Of a stretch of DNA of 64,000 nt, positions 8,744 to 18,364 are shown piece after piece. The translations under genes were made by a program, and so were the position numbers. Source of the DNA: Wenzhouxiangellaceae bacterium. Its GTDB lineage: Bacteria; Pseudomonadota; Gammaproteobacteria; Xanthomonadales; Wenzhouxiangellaceae. The stretch lies in contig JAGXKW010000008.1 of assembly GCA_018334995.1 (NCBI GenBank), positions 1 to 64,000 on the forward strand, given 5' to 3'. Position 1 is the stretch's first letter. Each line of letters starts with the position of its first letter. The notes under the pieces are model-generated. The model saw nothing but the letters and a program-made list of their open reading frames with translations. It had not been told where the DNA came from and ran no database searches.

Positions 8744-10090
8744 ATGAATTCCGGGCTGCCATCCGTGTTCGGCCGTCGCGCCATCAACATTCCACCTTCG
8801 GGCGTGCTGGTGCTCACTTACCTGGTGCTGATCGCCGCAGGTGCGGCGCTGCTGATGCTGCCGGCCGCGACGCCAATCGACATCGGCTGGTCGGAGGCCG
8901 TGTTCACCGCAGCCTCGGCGGTCACCGTAACGGGTCTCGTGGTGCTGGAGACCGGGGGCGACTTCACGCTTCTGGGCCAGTGCGTGATCCTGCTGCTGAT
9001 CCAGCTTGGCGGGCTGGGCATCGTGACCTTCGCCGTGCTCATTCTTTCCATGCTCGGTCTGCCGATCGGACTTTCGCAGCGCATCTACCTGCGCGACGAA
9101 TTGAACCAGACCTCGATGTCCGATCTGCTCCGAATGGCGCTCGTGATCCTGCGCGTCGTGGTGTTGTTCGAACTGGCCGGGACGATCGCGCTGGCATTCG
9201 TGTTCGTGCCGGAATACGGCTGGACCGAGGGACTCTGGCAGGCGCTGTTCCATGCCGTATCGGCGTTCAACAATGCAGGCTTCGGGTTGTTCCCCGACAG
9301 CTTCACGCGCTGGGCGGGCGATCCGATCGTCAACATCGCGGTCCCGCTGCTGATCGTGGTCGGCGGCATCGGCTTCAGCGTGCTCACCGATCTATATCAT
9401 TACCGCAGCTGGCGCAGGTTCTCGCTGCACACCCGCCTGATGCTCGTCGGAACCCTGGCCCTGGCGGCCTGGTCGATCCTGACCTTCGCGTTCATCGAAT
9501 GGAACAACCCGGCAACCCTTGGCCAGTTCCAGGCCGCCGGCGACAAGCTCATGGCCAGCATCTTCCAGGCACTGACCACGCGCACCGCCGGGTTCAATAC
9601 GCTGGACATGAGCGCGCTGGAAGACAGCTCGACGCTGATGTTCCTCGCGCTGATGTTCATCGGCGGCGGCAGCACCTCGACCGCCGGCGGCATCAAGGTG
9701 ACCACCTTCATCGTGATCGTGCTGGCCACCGTCGCGTTCCTCAGGCGCCGTTCCGATCCGGTGGCGTTCCACCGGCGCCTGGGCCACGGCGAAGTCATGA
9801 AGGTGCTCGCGCTATTCTCGCTGGCACTGGCGCTGGTCATGACCAGCACCTTCGTGCTGACGCTGACCAACGACATCGATTTCATGGACCTGCTGTTCGA
9901 GGCCGTTTCGGCATTCGGCACCGTGGGCCTGTCGCGCGGCGCGACCGGGGAACTCGATCAGTTCGGGCGCGCCATCGTCATCGCCCTGATGTTCATCGGC
10001 CGCGTCGGGCCGCTTGTGCTGGCCATGTTCCTGGCCACCCGGCTGCCGCCGCGCATCCGGTATCCCTCGGGCAGGATCTTCCTGGGCTAG
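8744..10090 (+). CDS. TrkH/KtrB family K+ transporter
   Basis: 448 aa; TAASAVTVTGLVVLETG, FHAVSAFNNAGFGLF, TTRTAGFNTLDMSAL, GGGSTSTAGGIKVTTF, EAVSAFGTVGLSRG. Confidence 0.95.
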   Translation: MNSGLPSVFGRRAINIPPSGVLVLTYLVLIAAGAALLMLPAATPIDIGWSEAVFTAASAVTVTGLVVLETGGDFTLLGQCVILLLIQLGGLGIVTFAVLILSMLGLPIGLSQRIYLRDELNQTSMSDLLRMALVILRVVVLFELAGTIALAFVFVPEYGWTEGLWQALFHAVSAFNNAGFGLFPDSFTRWAGDPIVNIAVPLLIVVGGIGFSVLTDLYHYRSWRRFSLHTRLMLVGTLALAAWSILTFAFIEWNNPATLGQFQAAGDKLMASIFQALTTRTAGFNTLDMSALEDSSTLMFLALMFIGGGSTSTAGGIKVTTFIVIVLATVAFLRRRSDPVAFHRRLGHGEVMKVLALFSLALALVMTSTFVLTLTNDIDFMDLLFEAVSAFGTVGLSRGATGELDQFGRAIVIALMFIGRVGPLVLAMFLATRLPPRIRYPSGRIFLG

Positions 10091-12156
10091 TGGACCCAGC
10101 CGATCGAAAGCCTGAGATGGAAGGTCGTGCCCGGCGCCGGCTCGAAGAACCTGCCGCCGAATGCGTTGACCCTGACATTGTCGACGTAGCGCTCGTCGAA
10201 CAGATTGCCGATGCCGGCCGACAGGTCGACGTCGGTTCTTCCGAGCGAGAAATTCCGGCCGGCGTGGATATCTGCGACGACGTAGTCCGGACTGGCCACG
10301 GCATTGGCGTTGTCGGCGATCACTTCGCCGGCCGCGCGCAGGTCGACACCGGCGTAGTAGCCGGACGGCCCGGTCCAGTCCAGCGCGCCGAAGCCGAGGT
10401 GGCGCGGTACGCCCGGCAACCGGTTGCCGCTGAAGTCGCCGTCGGGCGTTTCGAAGCGGTCGAACTCGAAATCCGACCAGGTGTATCCGGCGCGCGCCCG
10501 CCAGCGCGTGCCGAGCCGCCATGAGGCCGCCAGTTCCAGACCGTTGCGCGTCGAGCGTCCGGCGTTGCGGAAGAAATCGCGCCCGCTGCCGGAGAATTCC
10601 GGCACTTCGAAGCTGATGATGGCGTCGTCGATGCGCGCACGGAACACGCTGGCCTCGTAGCGCAGCCCGGACGCGGTCGCACCGCGCAGGCCCAGCTCGT
10701 AGCTGCGCGCGTTCTGCGGTTCAAGCGCGCGGTTGAAGCCGCCGCCGGCACCCGGATCCTCCGGGTTGGCCAACTCGGTGGTCGTCGGTGTCTGGAACGC
10801 GGTGCCGACATTGACGTAGGCACTGAGCCAATCGTAGGCCCGCCACACCAGCCCCGCCCCGGGGCTGGTCTCGCGCCAGGTGCGGCTGCCCGAATCGTCG
10901 CCGTCTTCCAGCCGACGGTCGTCGACGTCGAGTCGCACCTCGTCGAAACGCACGCCGGCGCGCAGGGTCCAGTCGGGCGCCAGGCGAAATCGGTTCTGCA
11001 GGTACAGTCCGATCGCTTCGACCTGCTCGTTCTGGTCCAGCACCCGGTCGCCGCGAGTCCCGGCCAGGTTGTCGAAACGAAGCCGGTCATCGTCCTGGTC
11101 TCGGTAGTCGAAGCCGGCCGTCAGGCGCTGCTCGATCCCGCTCCATTCGGCATCGACTTCGTACTGCCCGTCGACGCCGGTGAAAGCGCGCTCGAAGGCC
11201 ACCTGGCCGCCGCTCTCGAACGGCAGCCGATTGTCGAAATCGCGCACAAAGCCGAAGCCCGACAATCGAACGCGCTGGTTGCCGCCGTCCAATTCGTGCT
11301 CGACGCCGGCGCCGAAGCGCCACTGTTCCAGCGACTCGCCGGCGTCGAAGGCCACGTTGGCCGCGCGCGCGGCGCGTGGCGAGCTGCGAGCCTGCGCGGC
11401 CGTGACCGCACCGGGATCCTGCTCTTCGGGCGCCTCGAAATAGCCCGCCACCGCCGTCACGCGGGTGGCCGGCGACGGCGTCCAGGTCAGGCGGGTGCTG
11501 GCGCGGTATTGCTCGACGTCGGAATGACGCCGGAATCCGTCCTGTTCGAACCGGCTGGCGGCAAACCGGACGCCCAGCCGTTCGGTACCGCCGCCGAACG
11601 CCGCACGGCTGTCGACCAGACCGTAGCGGCCGACCGTCTGCGCCGCGCGGGCCGCGGTCGATCCGTCGGGCGGCCGCGTGGTGATCAGGATGACCCCGCC
11701 GGCGGCATTGCCGTACAGCGCCGAAGCCGGCCCGCGCAGGATCTCGATACGCTCGACGGCGTCGAGATCGATGCTGTCGACCTGCGACTGGCCGTCCGGC
11801 AGCGTCTGCGGGACGCCGTCGACGACGATCGCCACGCCGCGAATGCCGAAGCTCGAGCGCGCGCCGAAGCCGCGCAGGGCCAGGCGCGTGTCCTGGGCGA
11901 AATTGCCGGCATTCTGGACGAACAGGCCGGGTACCTGGCCGAGCAGTTCGGCCAGACTGGTCAGGGGCCGGCCGCGCTTGAGATCCTCGGCGTCGAGCAC
12001 GGTCACGGCCGCCGAGACTTCGGGCAGGGTCAGCGCAGTGCGCGTGGCGGTGACCTCGACCGGATCGAATTCGGCCCGGTCGTCCTGAGCGCGCAGGTCA
12101 GCGGAAACCGTCAGCAGCGCCGGCAGGCAGAGAAACGGAACGGACGCTTTGAACAT
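10087..12156 (-). CDS. TonB-dependent outer-membrane receptor
   Basis: 689 aa; signal peptide, plug (VEVTATRTALTLPEVSAAVTVLDAEDL; RGFGARSSFGIRGVAIVVDGVP; IEILRGPASALYGNAAGGVI), beta-barrel C-terminus. Confidence 0.95.
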   Translation of the reverse strand: MFKASVPFLCLPALLTVSADLRAQDDRAEFDPVEVTATRTALTLPEVSAAVTVLDAEDLKRGRPLTSLAELLGQVPGLFVQNAGNFAQDTRLALRGFGARSSFGIRGVAIVVDGVPQTLPDGQSQVDSIDLDAVERIEILRGPASALYGNAAGGVILITTRPPDGSTAARAAQTVGRYGLVDSRAAFGGGTERLGVRFAASRFEQDGFRRHSDVEQYRASTRLTWTPSPATRVTAVAGYFEAPEEQDPGAVTAAQARSSPRAARAANVAFDAGESLEQWRFGAGVEHELDGGNQRVRLSGFGFVRDFDNRLPFESGGQVAFERAFTGVDGQYEVDAEWSGIEQRLTAGFDYRDQDDDRLRFDNLAGTRGDRVLDQNEQVEAIGLYLQNRFRLAPDWTLRAGVRFDEVRLDVDDRRLEDGDDSGSRTWRETSPGAGLVWRAYDWLSAYVNVGTAFQTPTTTELANPEDPGAGGGFNRALEPQNARSYELGLRGATASGLRYEASVFRARIDDAIISFEVPEFSGSGRDFFRNAGRSTRNGLELAASWRLGTRWRARAGYTWSDFEFDRFETPDGDFSGNRLPGVPRHLGFGALDWTGPSGYYAGVDLRAAGEVIADNANAVASPDYVVADIHAGRNFSLGRTDVDLSAGIGNLFDERYVDNVRVNAFGGRFFEPAPGTTFHLRLSIGWVH

Positions 12157-12332
12157 GCAGTGAATTCGATCGGTCGCAATACGGAATACGATTTTAACCG
12201 GCTCGAGCCAAAGCCGTCATCGCGGCTCGTCCGAGCCGGACGCACAAGCCCCGAACCGCGTCAGGGATTTTTCATATTCGCCACGCCGAGGAGCGCTTAG
12301 AATGAAGATCGTTCTGGCAATTACGGCGTTCA

Positions 12333-13436
12333 ATGACACTGCTGCTGTTCTACCTGTTCCTCGCCATCGGCGTTTCCTTCCTGTGTTCGATCCTCGAGGC
12401 CGTCCTGCTGTCGGTCACGCCGGCGCATATCGCGGTAATGAACGAGCAGGGCGCCAAATCCGGGAAACTGCTGCGCCGGCTCAAGCGCGACATCGACCGA
12501 CCGCTTTCGGCCATCCTCAGCCTCAATACCATTGCGCATACCTTCGGCGCCGCGGGCGTGGGCGCGCAGGCGCTGGTGGTGTTCGGCAGCGCCTGGATCA
12601 CGGTGACTTCCGCGCTGGTCACGCTGGCGATCCTGATCTTCTCCGAGATCATTCCCAAGACCCTGGGTGCGACCTACTGGAAGCAGCTTTCGGCGTTTAC
12701 GGCGCATGCCTGCCAGGTGCTCATCGTCCTGATGTGGCCACTGGTGACGTTGTCCAAGTTCATCACCCGCCTGCTGGCGCGCGGCAAGAGCGCGCCCAGC
12801 GTCAGCCGCGAGGAATTCCGCGCCCTGGCCCAGATCGGCACGCGCGAAGGCGTTTTCGAGGAAGAGGAGTCCAACATCTTCCTGAACCTGATCCGGTTCA
12901 GCGCAATCCGGGTCCAGGACATCATGACCCCACGCGTCGTGGTCAAGAAGTTCCAGCACGACACCACGCTGGCCGAGCTGATGGAAATGTCCGACGAGCT
13001 GGTGTTCTCGCGCTATCCGGTCTACGGCGAAAGCGATGAGGATATCCGCGGCTACGTGCTCAAGGCCGACATCATGCTGAACCTGGCGCGCGGCAGGCCG
13101 GAAATGCGGCTGGCCGAACTCGAGCGCGAAGTTCTGTTCGTGCCCGAATTCATCTCCCTGCGCGTGCTGTTCAGCCAGCTTCTGGCCGAGCAGGAGCACT
13201 TTGCCGTGGTCGTCGACGAATACGGCGGTCTGTCCGGCGTGGTGACCATGGAAGATGTGTTGGAGACTCTGCTTGGGATCGAGATCGTCGACGAAAGCGA
13301 CGCGACCCAGGATCTGCGCAAGGCCGCGCGCGACAAGTGGACTCAGCGCGCGAAGAAACTCGGGCTCGAGTTGCCCGACCTGGCAGAAGAAGCGGTTGCA
13401 GGCCGGGACGACAGCGGGCAGAATGAAAAGCCCTGA
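12333..13436 (+). CDS. CNNM/CorC-HlyC-like protein (DUF21 plus CBS pair)
   Basis: 367 aa; SEIIPKTLGATYW, VQDIMTPRVVV, HFAVVVDEYGGLSGVVTMEDVLETLLGIEIVDE. Confidence 0.93.
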   Translation: MTLLLFYLFLAIGVSFLCSILEAVLLSVTPAHIAVMNEQGAKSGKLLRRLKRDIDRPLSAILSLNTIAHTFGAAGVGAQALVVFGSAWITVTSALVTLAILIFSEIIPKTLGATYWKQLSAFTAHACQVLIVLMWPLVTLSKFITRLLARGKSAPSVSREEFRALAQIGTREGVFEEEESNIFLNLIRFSAIRVQDIMTPRVVVKKFQHDTTLAELMEMSDELVFSRYPVYGESDEDIRGYVLKADIMLNLARGRPEMRLAELEREVLFVPEFISLRVLFSQLLAEQEHFAVVVDEYGGLSGVVTMEDVLETLLGIEIVDESDATQDLRKAARDKWTQRAKKLGLELPDLAEEAVAGRDDSGQNEKP

Positions 13437-13496
13437 GCACGGGCAGATTCGTCCGGTTCGATCGTCGCGGATCGGTGATTCACAGCGGAGCGCATC

Positions 13497-13703
13497 ATGA
13501 AAACAAGGCGAGGCAGGATCCCCATCATCGTCGCGATATTGGCTTGCGGCGCCTGTGCCGACGAGTCCGGCGACGAACCCGAAGGCCATATGCTGGAAGC
13601 CCAGCAACAGGCGCTGGAACGGGCGCGAGGCGTGGAACGCGACGTCGCCGAAGCCGCTCGACGCCAGGCCGAGCAGATCGATGAGTCCGAAAACGATGGT
13701 TGA
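13497..13703 (+). CDS. Small putative lipoprotein
   Basis: 68 aa; signal with LACGAC lipobox-like motif, charged helical tail. Confidence 0.6.
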   Translation: MKTRRGRIPIIVAILACGACADESGDEPEGHMLEAQQQALERARGVERDVAEAARRQAEQIDESENDG

Positions 13704-13852
13704 ACATGATGCGCCATCGGCGTGCTTAACGTAGTTTATATTCAGGATTAGGGGCGCGACAGTCGAAAAAAAATCCAATGTGGAAAAGACGACCGTAATT
13801 CCGTGCCACTGGCATTCACAAACCAATTCTCATGATCAGACAGGAGCATCGA

Positions 13853-14284
13853 ATGAACGCATATCGCGCCTTGACAATGCTGGCGGCTTCCGCCGTCGGC
13901 TTCGCCGCTTTCGCGCAGGAACCGAACATCAACCCGGGCATGTGGGATACCACCAGCACCGTCACGATCGAATCCGAACAGATACCGATTCCGCCGCGCA
14001 CCAACAAGACCAGTGAATGCGTGACTGCCGAAAAGATTGCCGAAGGCCAGGCATTCCTGGAAGACAGCGACGAGTGTGAATTCACCAGAAAGGATCTGCG
14101 CGCCGACGGCATGGACTACAGCATGACCTGCAGCGACCCGGAGGGCGGTACAGTCACCATGAATGCACGCCTGGAATTCGATGGCGATTCCATGTCCGGC
14201 AACATCGACGGCGACATCGAATCGCCGATGGGCGTCATGCAGATGAACGTCGAAATGTCCGGCAAGCGCACGGGCGACTGCTGA
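13853..14284 (+). CDS. DUF3617-like secreted protein
   Basis: NPGMWDTTSTVTIESEQIPIPPRTNKTSECVTAEKI... typical DUF3617 start and Cys-containing core. Confidence 0.75.
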   Translation: MNAYRALTMLAASAVGFAAFAQEPNINPGMWDTTSTVTIESEQIPIPPRTNKTSECVTAEKIAEGQAFLEDSDECEFTRKDLRADGMDYSMTCSDPEGGTVTMNARLEFDGDSMSGNIDGDIESPMGVMQMNVEMSGKRTGDC

Positions 14285-14360
14285 GGCTGGACGCAACATG
14301 CTTGAAGCAAGGCTTCATGCGGGCGCCGCATGAAGCCGGCCAGGTTTCCTGGTTCCAGGC

Positions 14361-16112
14361 CTAACGGTCGCCAAGATCGGCTGCGTCGACGATCTGATTG
14401 CGACCGGCGCGCTTGGCGCGATATACGGCCTGGTCGGCGCGCGCCCTGAGATTTTCGAGCCGGGTTTCGCGTCGCGATTCGACCAGCCCGAAGCTCAGGG
14501 TAACCTCGATCGAGCGGCCTTCGTAATCGATCGGCCGGATTCGGTCGCGGAACTCGTGAATCCGCTGTTGCGCCTGAAGACGGTTGTGGTCGGGCAGGAA
14601 AATCGCGAATTCCTCGCCGCCGATTCTTCCCGTGATGCAGGGCGCCGGGAATTGTTCCCGCAACAGCGCACCGAGCTTGCGCAAAACCTCGTCACCGGCC
14701 CGGTGGCCATAAAAATCGTTGACCTGCTTGAACAGATCGACGTCGGCGGCAACCAGTGCGCTGACCCTGCCCTGCTCGCGCGCAGCGCGCAGCGCTTCCT
14801 CCGCGGCATGATGAAATCGACGATGGTTGAACAGGCCAGTGAGGCCATCGATCTCCGATAACATCCGGAAACGACGGCGGTCGACCGAGAAACGGAGCAA
14901 CAACCCTACCAACAGTATTCCGATTACTGCCAGAACGATCAAGCCGAGGGTTCGGTTGAAGCGTGTCGCTTCAACGGTCGTTTCGCGCATTTCCAGCAGC
15001 CGGCTGCGTTGGCGAAGCAGTTCCAGCTCCTGGTTGCGGCGCTGATTCTCGAACTCCGCCTGTATATATGCCACGCGGCGTACGCGCTGTTCGTCGTTGA
15101 AGCGCTGGGACGCAATCCGATATTGGCGCAGATGTCTCATTGCAGGTTCATAAAGCCCCTGCGCATGATAGATCTCCGACAATGCCGAATGAATCTCCAT
15201 CAAGTCCCGCCAGTTTTTCCGCCCATCGGGTCGGTTGATCAATTCCAGGAGAATATCGACACCCTCCTGTTGATCGCCGGTTTCAATCAACGCCTTGCCG
15301 AGCTCCTTGCGCGCTTCCAGCTCGCCGGCCAGAAAACCGGTCTCCCGGTTCTTTTCCATCGCGCGCCGCAACCAGCCGATGGCCTCGTTGTGTTGGCCGG
15401 CCGCGTTGCGGACACTCCCGATCAGCCCCATCGCTGTTCCCACCGAAACCGGGTCTCCCGATTGCTGACTTCGCTCCCACAGTTCCCGGCTGCGTTCGAT
15501 TGCAAACGGGATCAGACCGGCGTTCTTCTGCACCAGCACCAGCGAGTACAACGCGTTGTAAATAGTCCTGGCATCCCGCGTACGATTGGCCAGCTCGAGG
15601 CTTTCGGCCGCGCTCTCCAGCGCCAGCGCGTGCTCGCCCACCTCGGAGTGCAAACGCGCGGCCAGCGTCAGGATGTCAGCTTTCTGAGCGTCGTCGTCGA
15701 CCATTGCAAACAGCGACAGCGCCCCGGCCAGCAGATTGAACGCGCGCTCATAGTCCTGGATGATGTAGTTTGCGTTGATCGACAACTCGAGCGCGCGCAG
15801 GCGGCGTACATGATCGACCGGCTCGACGAGGACGGCGTCGAGCATTTCCAGCGCCCGATCGTACTGTCCATCCAGCAGCATGTTGCGCGCTTCCATGAGC
15901 TTCACGCGCGTACGCAAAACCGGCGTCGCATCAGCCAGGGCAGGCCGAAGCTCCTCGATCATTTGCTGGGAAACCGGCCAGGGGGACTGCTTGTGAGCCT
16001 GCTCGATCCGGTCGACGGCCTCGGACAGCGTCTCGCCGTCGGCCAGTGGCTCGGCGCGTGCCGCGAGCACGACCAGGCAGAACACCAGAATTGCCGAAGT
16101 CCCCAACCTCAA
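14361..16112 (-). CDS. TPR-containing diguanylate cyclase (GGDEF)
   Basis: 583 aa; signal peptide, TPR region, one TM, GRIGGEEFAIFLPD; apparent TTG start. Confidence 0.9.
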   Translation of the reverse strand: MRLGTSAILVFCLVVLAARAEPLADGETLSEAVDRIEQAHKQSPWPVSQQMIEELRPALADATPVLRTRVKLMEARNMLLDGQYDRALEMLDAVLVEPVDHVRRLRALELSINANYIIQDYERAFNLLAGALSLFAMVDDDAQKADILTLAARLHSEVGEHALALESAAESLELANRTRDARTIYNALYSLVLVQKNAGLIPFAIERSRELWERSQQSGDPVSVGTAMGLIGSVRNAAGQHNEAIGWLRRAMEKNRETGFLAGELEARKELGKALIETGDQQEGVDILLELINRPDGRKNWRDLMEIHSALSEIYHAQGLYEPAMRHLRQYRIASQRFNDEQRVRRVAYIQAEFENQRRNQELELLRQRSRLLEMRETTVEATRFNRTLGLIVLAVIGILLVGLLLRFSVDRRRFRMLSEIDGLTGLFNHRRFHHAAEEALRAAREQGRVSALVAADVDLFKQVNDFYGHRAGDEVLRKLGALLREQFPAPCITGRIGGEEFAIFLPDHNRLQAQQRIHEFRDRIRPIDYEGRSIEVTLSFGLVESRRETRLENLRARADQAVYRAKRAGRNQIVDAADLGDR

Positions 16113-16136
16113 ATCAACCGCCTGCAGTGTTCAGTC

Positions 16137-16165
16137 GTGGAGCGCCCCCTTGGCGGAAGCGCCAC
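16137..16165 (-). other. Hairpin in the leader of the diguanylate cyclase gene
   Basis: Minus strand GTGGCGC-TTCCGCCAAGGGG-GCG(CT)CCAC; lies in a 226-nt gap between blh and the GGDEF gene. Confidence 0.4.
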
Positions 16166-16338
16166 CGACCAAGAACCGATTCGCTACGCCAGGCGACGAC
16201 CGTCTTCGGCCACCCGCTTTCCCGCGCAGCAACCCTGACTTTCTCGAGTCATGACTACACTTGAGAAGATGCTCACATCCTAGCATCGAACCCGGGAGCA
16301 GATTTCGCGCGGCTGACGGACCGGCCCCGGATCCGGAA

Positions 16339-17334
16339 TCAGGTTTTCTGCCCGAACGCCATGTGCAGCAGCACGTGCGGAACGGTCAGCGCGGCAAGGC
16401 CGCAGAATATGATTTGCGAAAGCGCCTCCGGATAGAGAATGTTCCCCAGATCCATACCGGAAAGCGAAACCCAGCCGACAAGGCCGAGCGCGAGGGCGCC
16501 CAGGGTTGCCGGCCACAGCCGGGCGGCCCACTGCTGCAGCGTCCAGTCCGCCCAGGGGCCGGATTCCAGTGCGGCCATGTCCAGCAGGTGGCCAAAGCTG
16601 TGCAGCAGACAGAAGTAGGCGGCAAAAGCGATCAGCGGCGGCAGCAGCAACATCGATGCGACCAGCACCAGCAGACCGAACAGCTGGAATCGCGGATTGG
16701 GATCGTCCTCGATGAACATCCGGGCTATGAACATCCCGGCCCCGACCAGCCACAACGCAATCAGAGGTCGTGCCAGCCAGCGCAGGATCTCGGAGAGCGC
16801 GCCGCCGTCCATGCCGGTCAGCCAGCCGAAAATCATCGCCACTTCGACCGGGTGAGCGGCCACGGGACCGAGCACCGGAACGGCGCCGAACACGGCGATG
16901 GAAAGGCCGTCCTTGCGCGACGCGAAGGCGAACGCATCCTGTTCGCCGAAATGCAGCACGGAGATGAGCAGGAAGGCGACCAGCGTCTGCAGCGGCATCA
17001 CGATCCAGCACGCGACGACCACGGCCATGAGGGCCAGATATGCGCCGAAGAAGAGCGGACGATTGGAGCGGCCCAGAAATCGACGGAGAACGACGTCTCC
17101 CACCCAGGGATCGAGCGCGCCGTGCATGACGCCCAGCAATGCAATCGGGAGCGCGACCAGCACCAGCTGGGTTTCAATCTCGACCGAGGCGAGCAGAGCG
17201 CTGGCCGGTACCAGGCTGAGCAGTGCGATCAAGCCGATGCGCAGGTGGACCTGGCGCAATGCGGCGCGGAATCCGGGACGAGCGTCCCCGACTGGAGCTT
17301 CAAAGGGTGCAGCGGATGTGGATATCCGGGTCAC
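16339..17334 (-). CDS. blh: Brp/Blh family beta-carotene 15,15'-dioxygenase (retinal synthesis)
   Basis: 331 aa membrane protein; GVMHGALDPWVGD, SVLHFGEQD, LLHSFGHLLDM histidine motifs; adjacent to rhodopsin. Confidence 0.92.
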   Translation of the reverse strand: MTRISTSAAPFEAPVGDARPGFRAALRQVHLRIGLIALLSLVPASALLASVEIETQLVLVALPIALLGVMHGALDPWVGDVVLRRFLGRSNRPLFFGAYLALMAVVVACWIVMPLQTLVAFLLISVLHFGEQDAFAFASRKDGLSIAVFGAVPVLGPVAAHPVEVAMIFGWLTGMDGGALSEILRWLARPLIALWLVGAGMFIARMFIEDDPNPRFQLFGLLVLVASMLLLPPLIAFAAYFCLLHSFGHLLDMAALESGPWADWTLQQWAARLWPATLGALALGLVGWVSLSGMDLGNILYPEALSQIIFCGLAALTVPHVLLHMAFGQKT

Positions 17335-17392
17335 GATAGCGAGGAGATTCGCCCGACCGCAAGCGCGGCCGGGCGAATCGATCTGCCGATGG

Positions 17393-18148
17393 TCAGGCGG
17401 CTTCGTCGTCGGTCTTGATCACCGCAATGGTGTAGATCAACAGACCGAAAACGGCCTTGGCCACGATGTCGGCAATCGAATAACCGACCTGAACCGCGGT
17501 TTCCGCCCCGGCACCGGTCAGGCCCAGCATCGGGAACAGGAACACGATCGGGTAGAACAACCATGCAATGACGGTGAGGTAGCGTGCCGTGCTGACCAGA
17601 CCACGCGCCGAGGCCGGCTGGCGGTTGATCGCTTCACCCAGCCCGATGAACAGCTGGTAGAGAATGATCAGGAACGGGATCATCGACAGGCTCCACCACA
17701 ACCAGCGCGTACCCGCCTCGCTGCTGACTTCGCCGGGATAACCGAGAATGATCATCAGCGCGGCGAGACCGCCGAGCAGCCAACCCTTGCTGACGGTTTC
17801 CTGCTTCGAAAGGCGCATGACCAGCAGCAGCTCGACAAGCAGGAGCGGCACGGTCAGCAGCCAGTCGACGTAACGGTAGGCGTCGTTGAACGGCTGACCG
17901 GAAGCGACGTAGGCGCCGTCGACGAGCTCGAACGCGCCTTTCCAGTCGAACAGGATCTGGATGTAGTGATAGAGCGCGATGAACGTGACGAGCCCGGTAA
18001 TCGTCAGCGCCGTACGATATTCCGGCGCGACCCGGCCTCGCTGCATCCAGAAGAACACAGTCGACGCCGCAAACGCGGCCAGCGTCAGTGAAAAGACGTT
18101 GAAGACCAGGGTGTACTGGCCTACGCTCAGTGTCGGTAACGTTTCCAT
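17393..18148 (-). CDS. Proteorhodopsin-like light-driven ion pump (predicted H+ pump)
   Basis: 251 aa, seven TM; RYVDWLLTVPLLLVELLLV (D95/T99/E106), DIVAKAVFGLLIY Schiff-base K231, helix-B H61. Confidence 0.97.
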   Translation of the reverse strand: METLPTLSVGQYTLVFNVFSLTLAAFAASTVFFWMQRGRVAPEYRTALTITGLVTFIALYHYIQILFDWKGAFELVDGAYVASGQPFNDAYRYVDWLLTVPLLLVELLLVMRLSKQETVSKGWLLGGLAALMIILGYPGEVSSEAGTRWLWWSLSMIPFLIILYQLFIGLGEAINRQPASARGLVSTARYLTVIAWLFYPIVFLFPMLGLTGAGAETAVQVGYSIADIVAKAVFGLLIYTIAVIKTDDEAA

Positions 18149-18222
18149 TTGAAATCCCTCTCATGGCTTTTTTTTCCGCGGCTGCCCAGTGCTTCCGCGG
18201 TTGCGCGAGCACGTTACGCCGA

Positions 18223-18240
18223 CGGCGTGAATTCACACCG
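18223..18240. promoter_or_regulatory. Palindrome upstream of the rhodopsin gene
   Basis: CGGCGTGAATTCACACCG: inverted repeat with a single mismatched pair and perfect GTGAATTCAC core, about 75 bp upstream of the rhodopsin start. Confidence 0.4.
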
Positions 18241-18364
18241 TAACGGATGTGAAAATTCCGTTCAAGTCGATGCAGGAGTCGCTGAATCAAGGCTCCGTGC
18301 CGGCAAGGGGCACAGGTTCAAATCCGATACACTGTCGCCTTCAAGCCCCATGCCGGAGTACTCG

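Noticed and set aside
18303-18335. tRNA-like GGTTCAAATCC near 18316
   Set aside because: No matching acceptor, D or anticodon arms around it; upstream sequence is a promoter region
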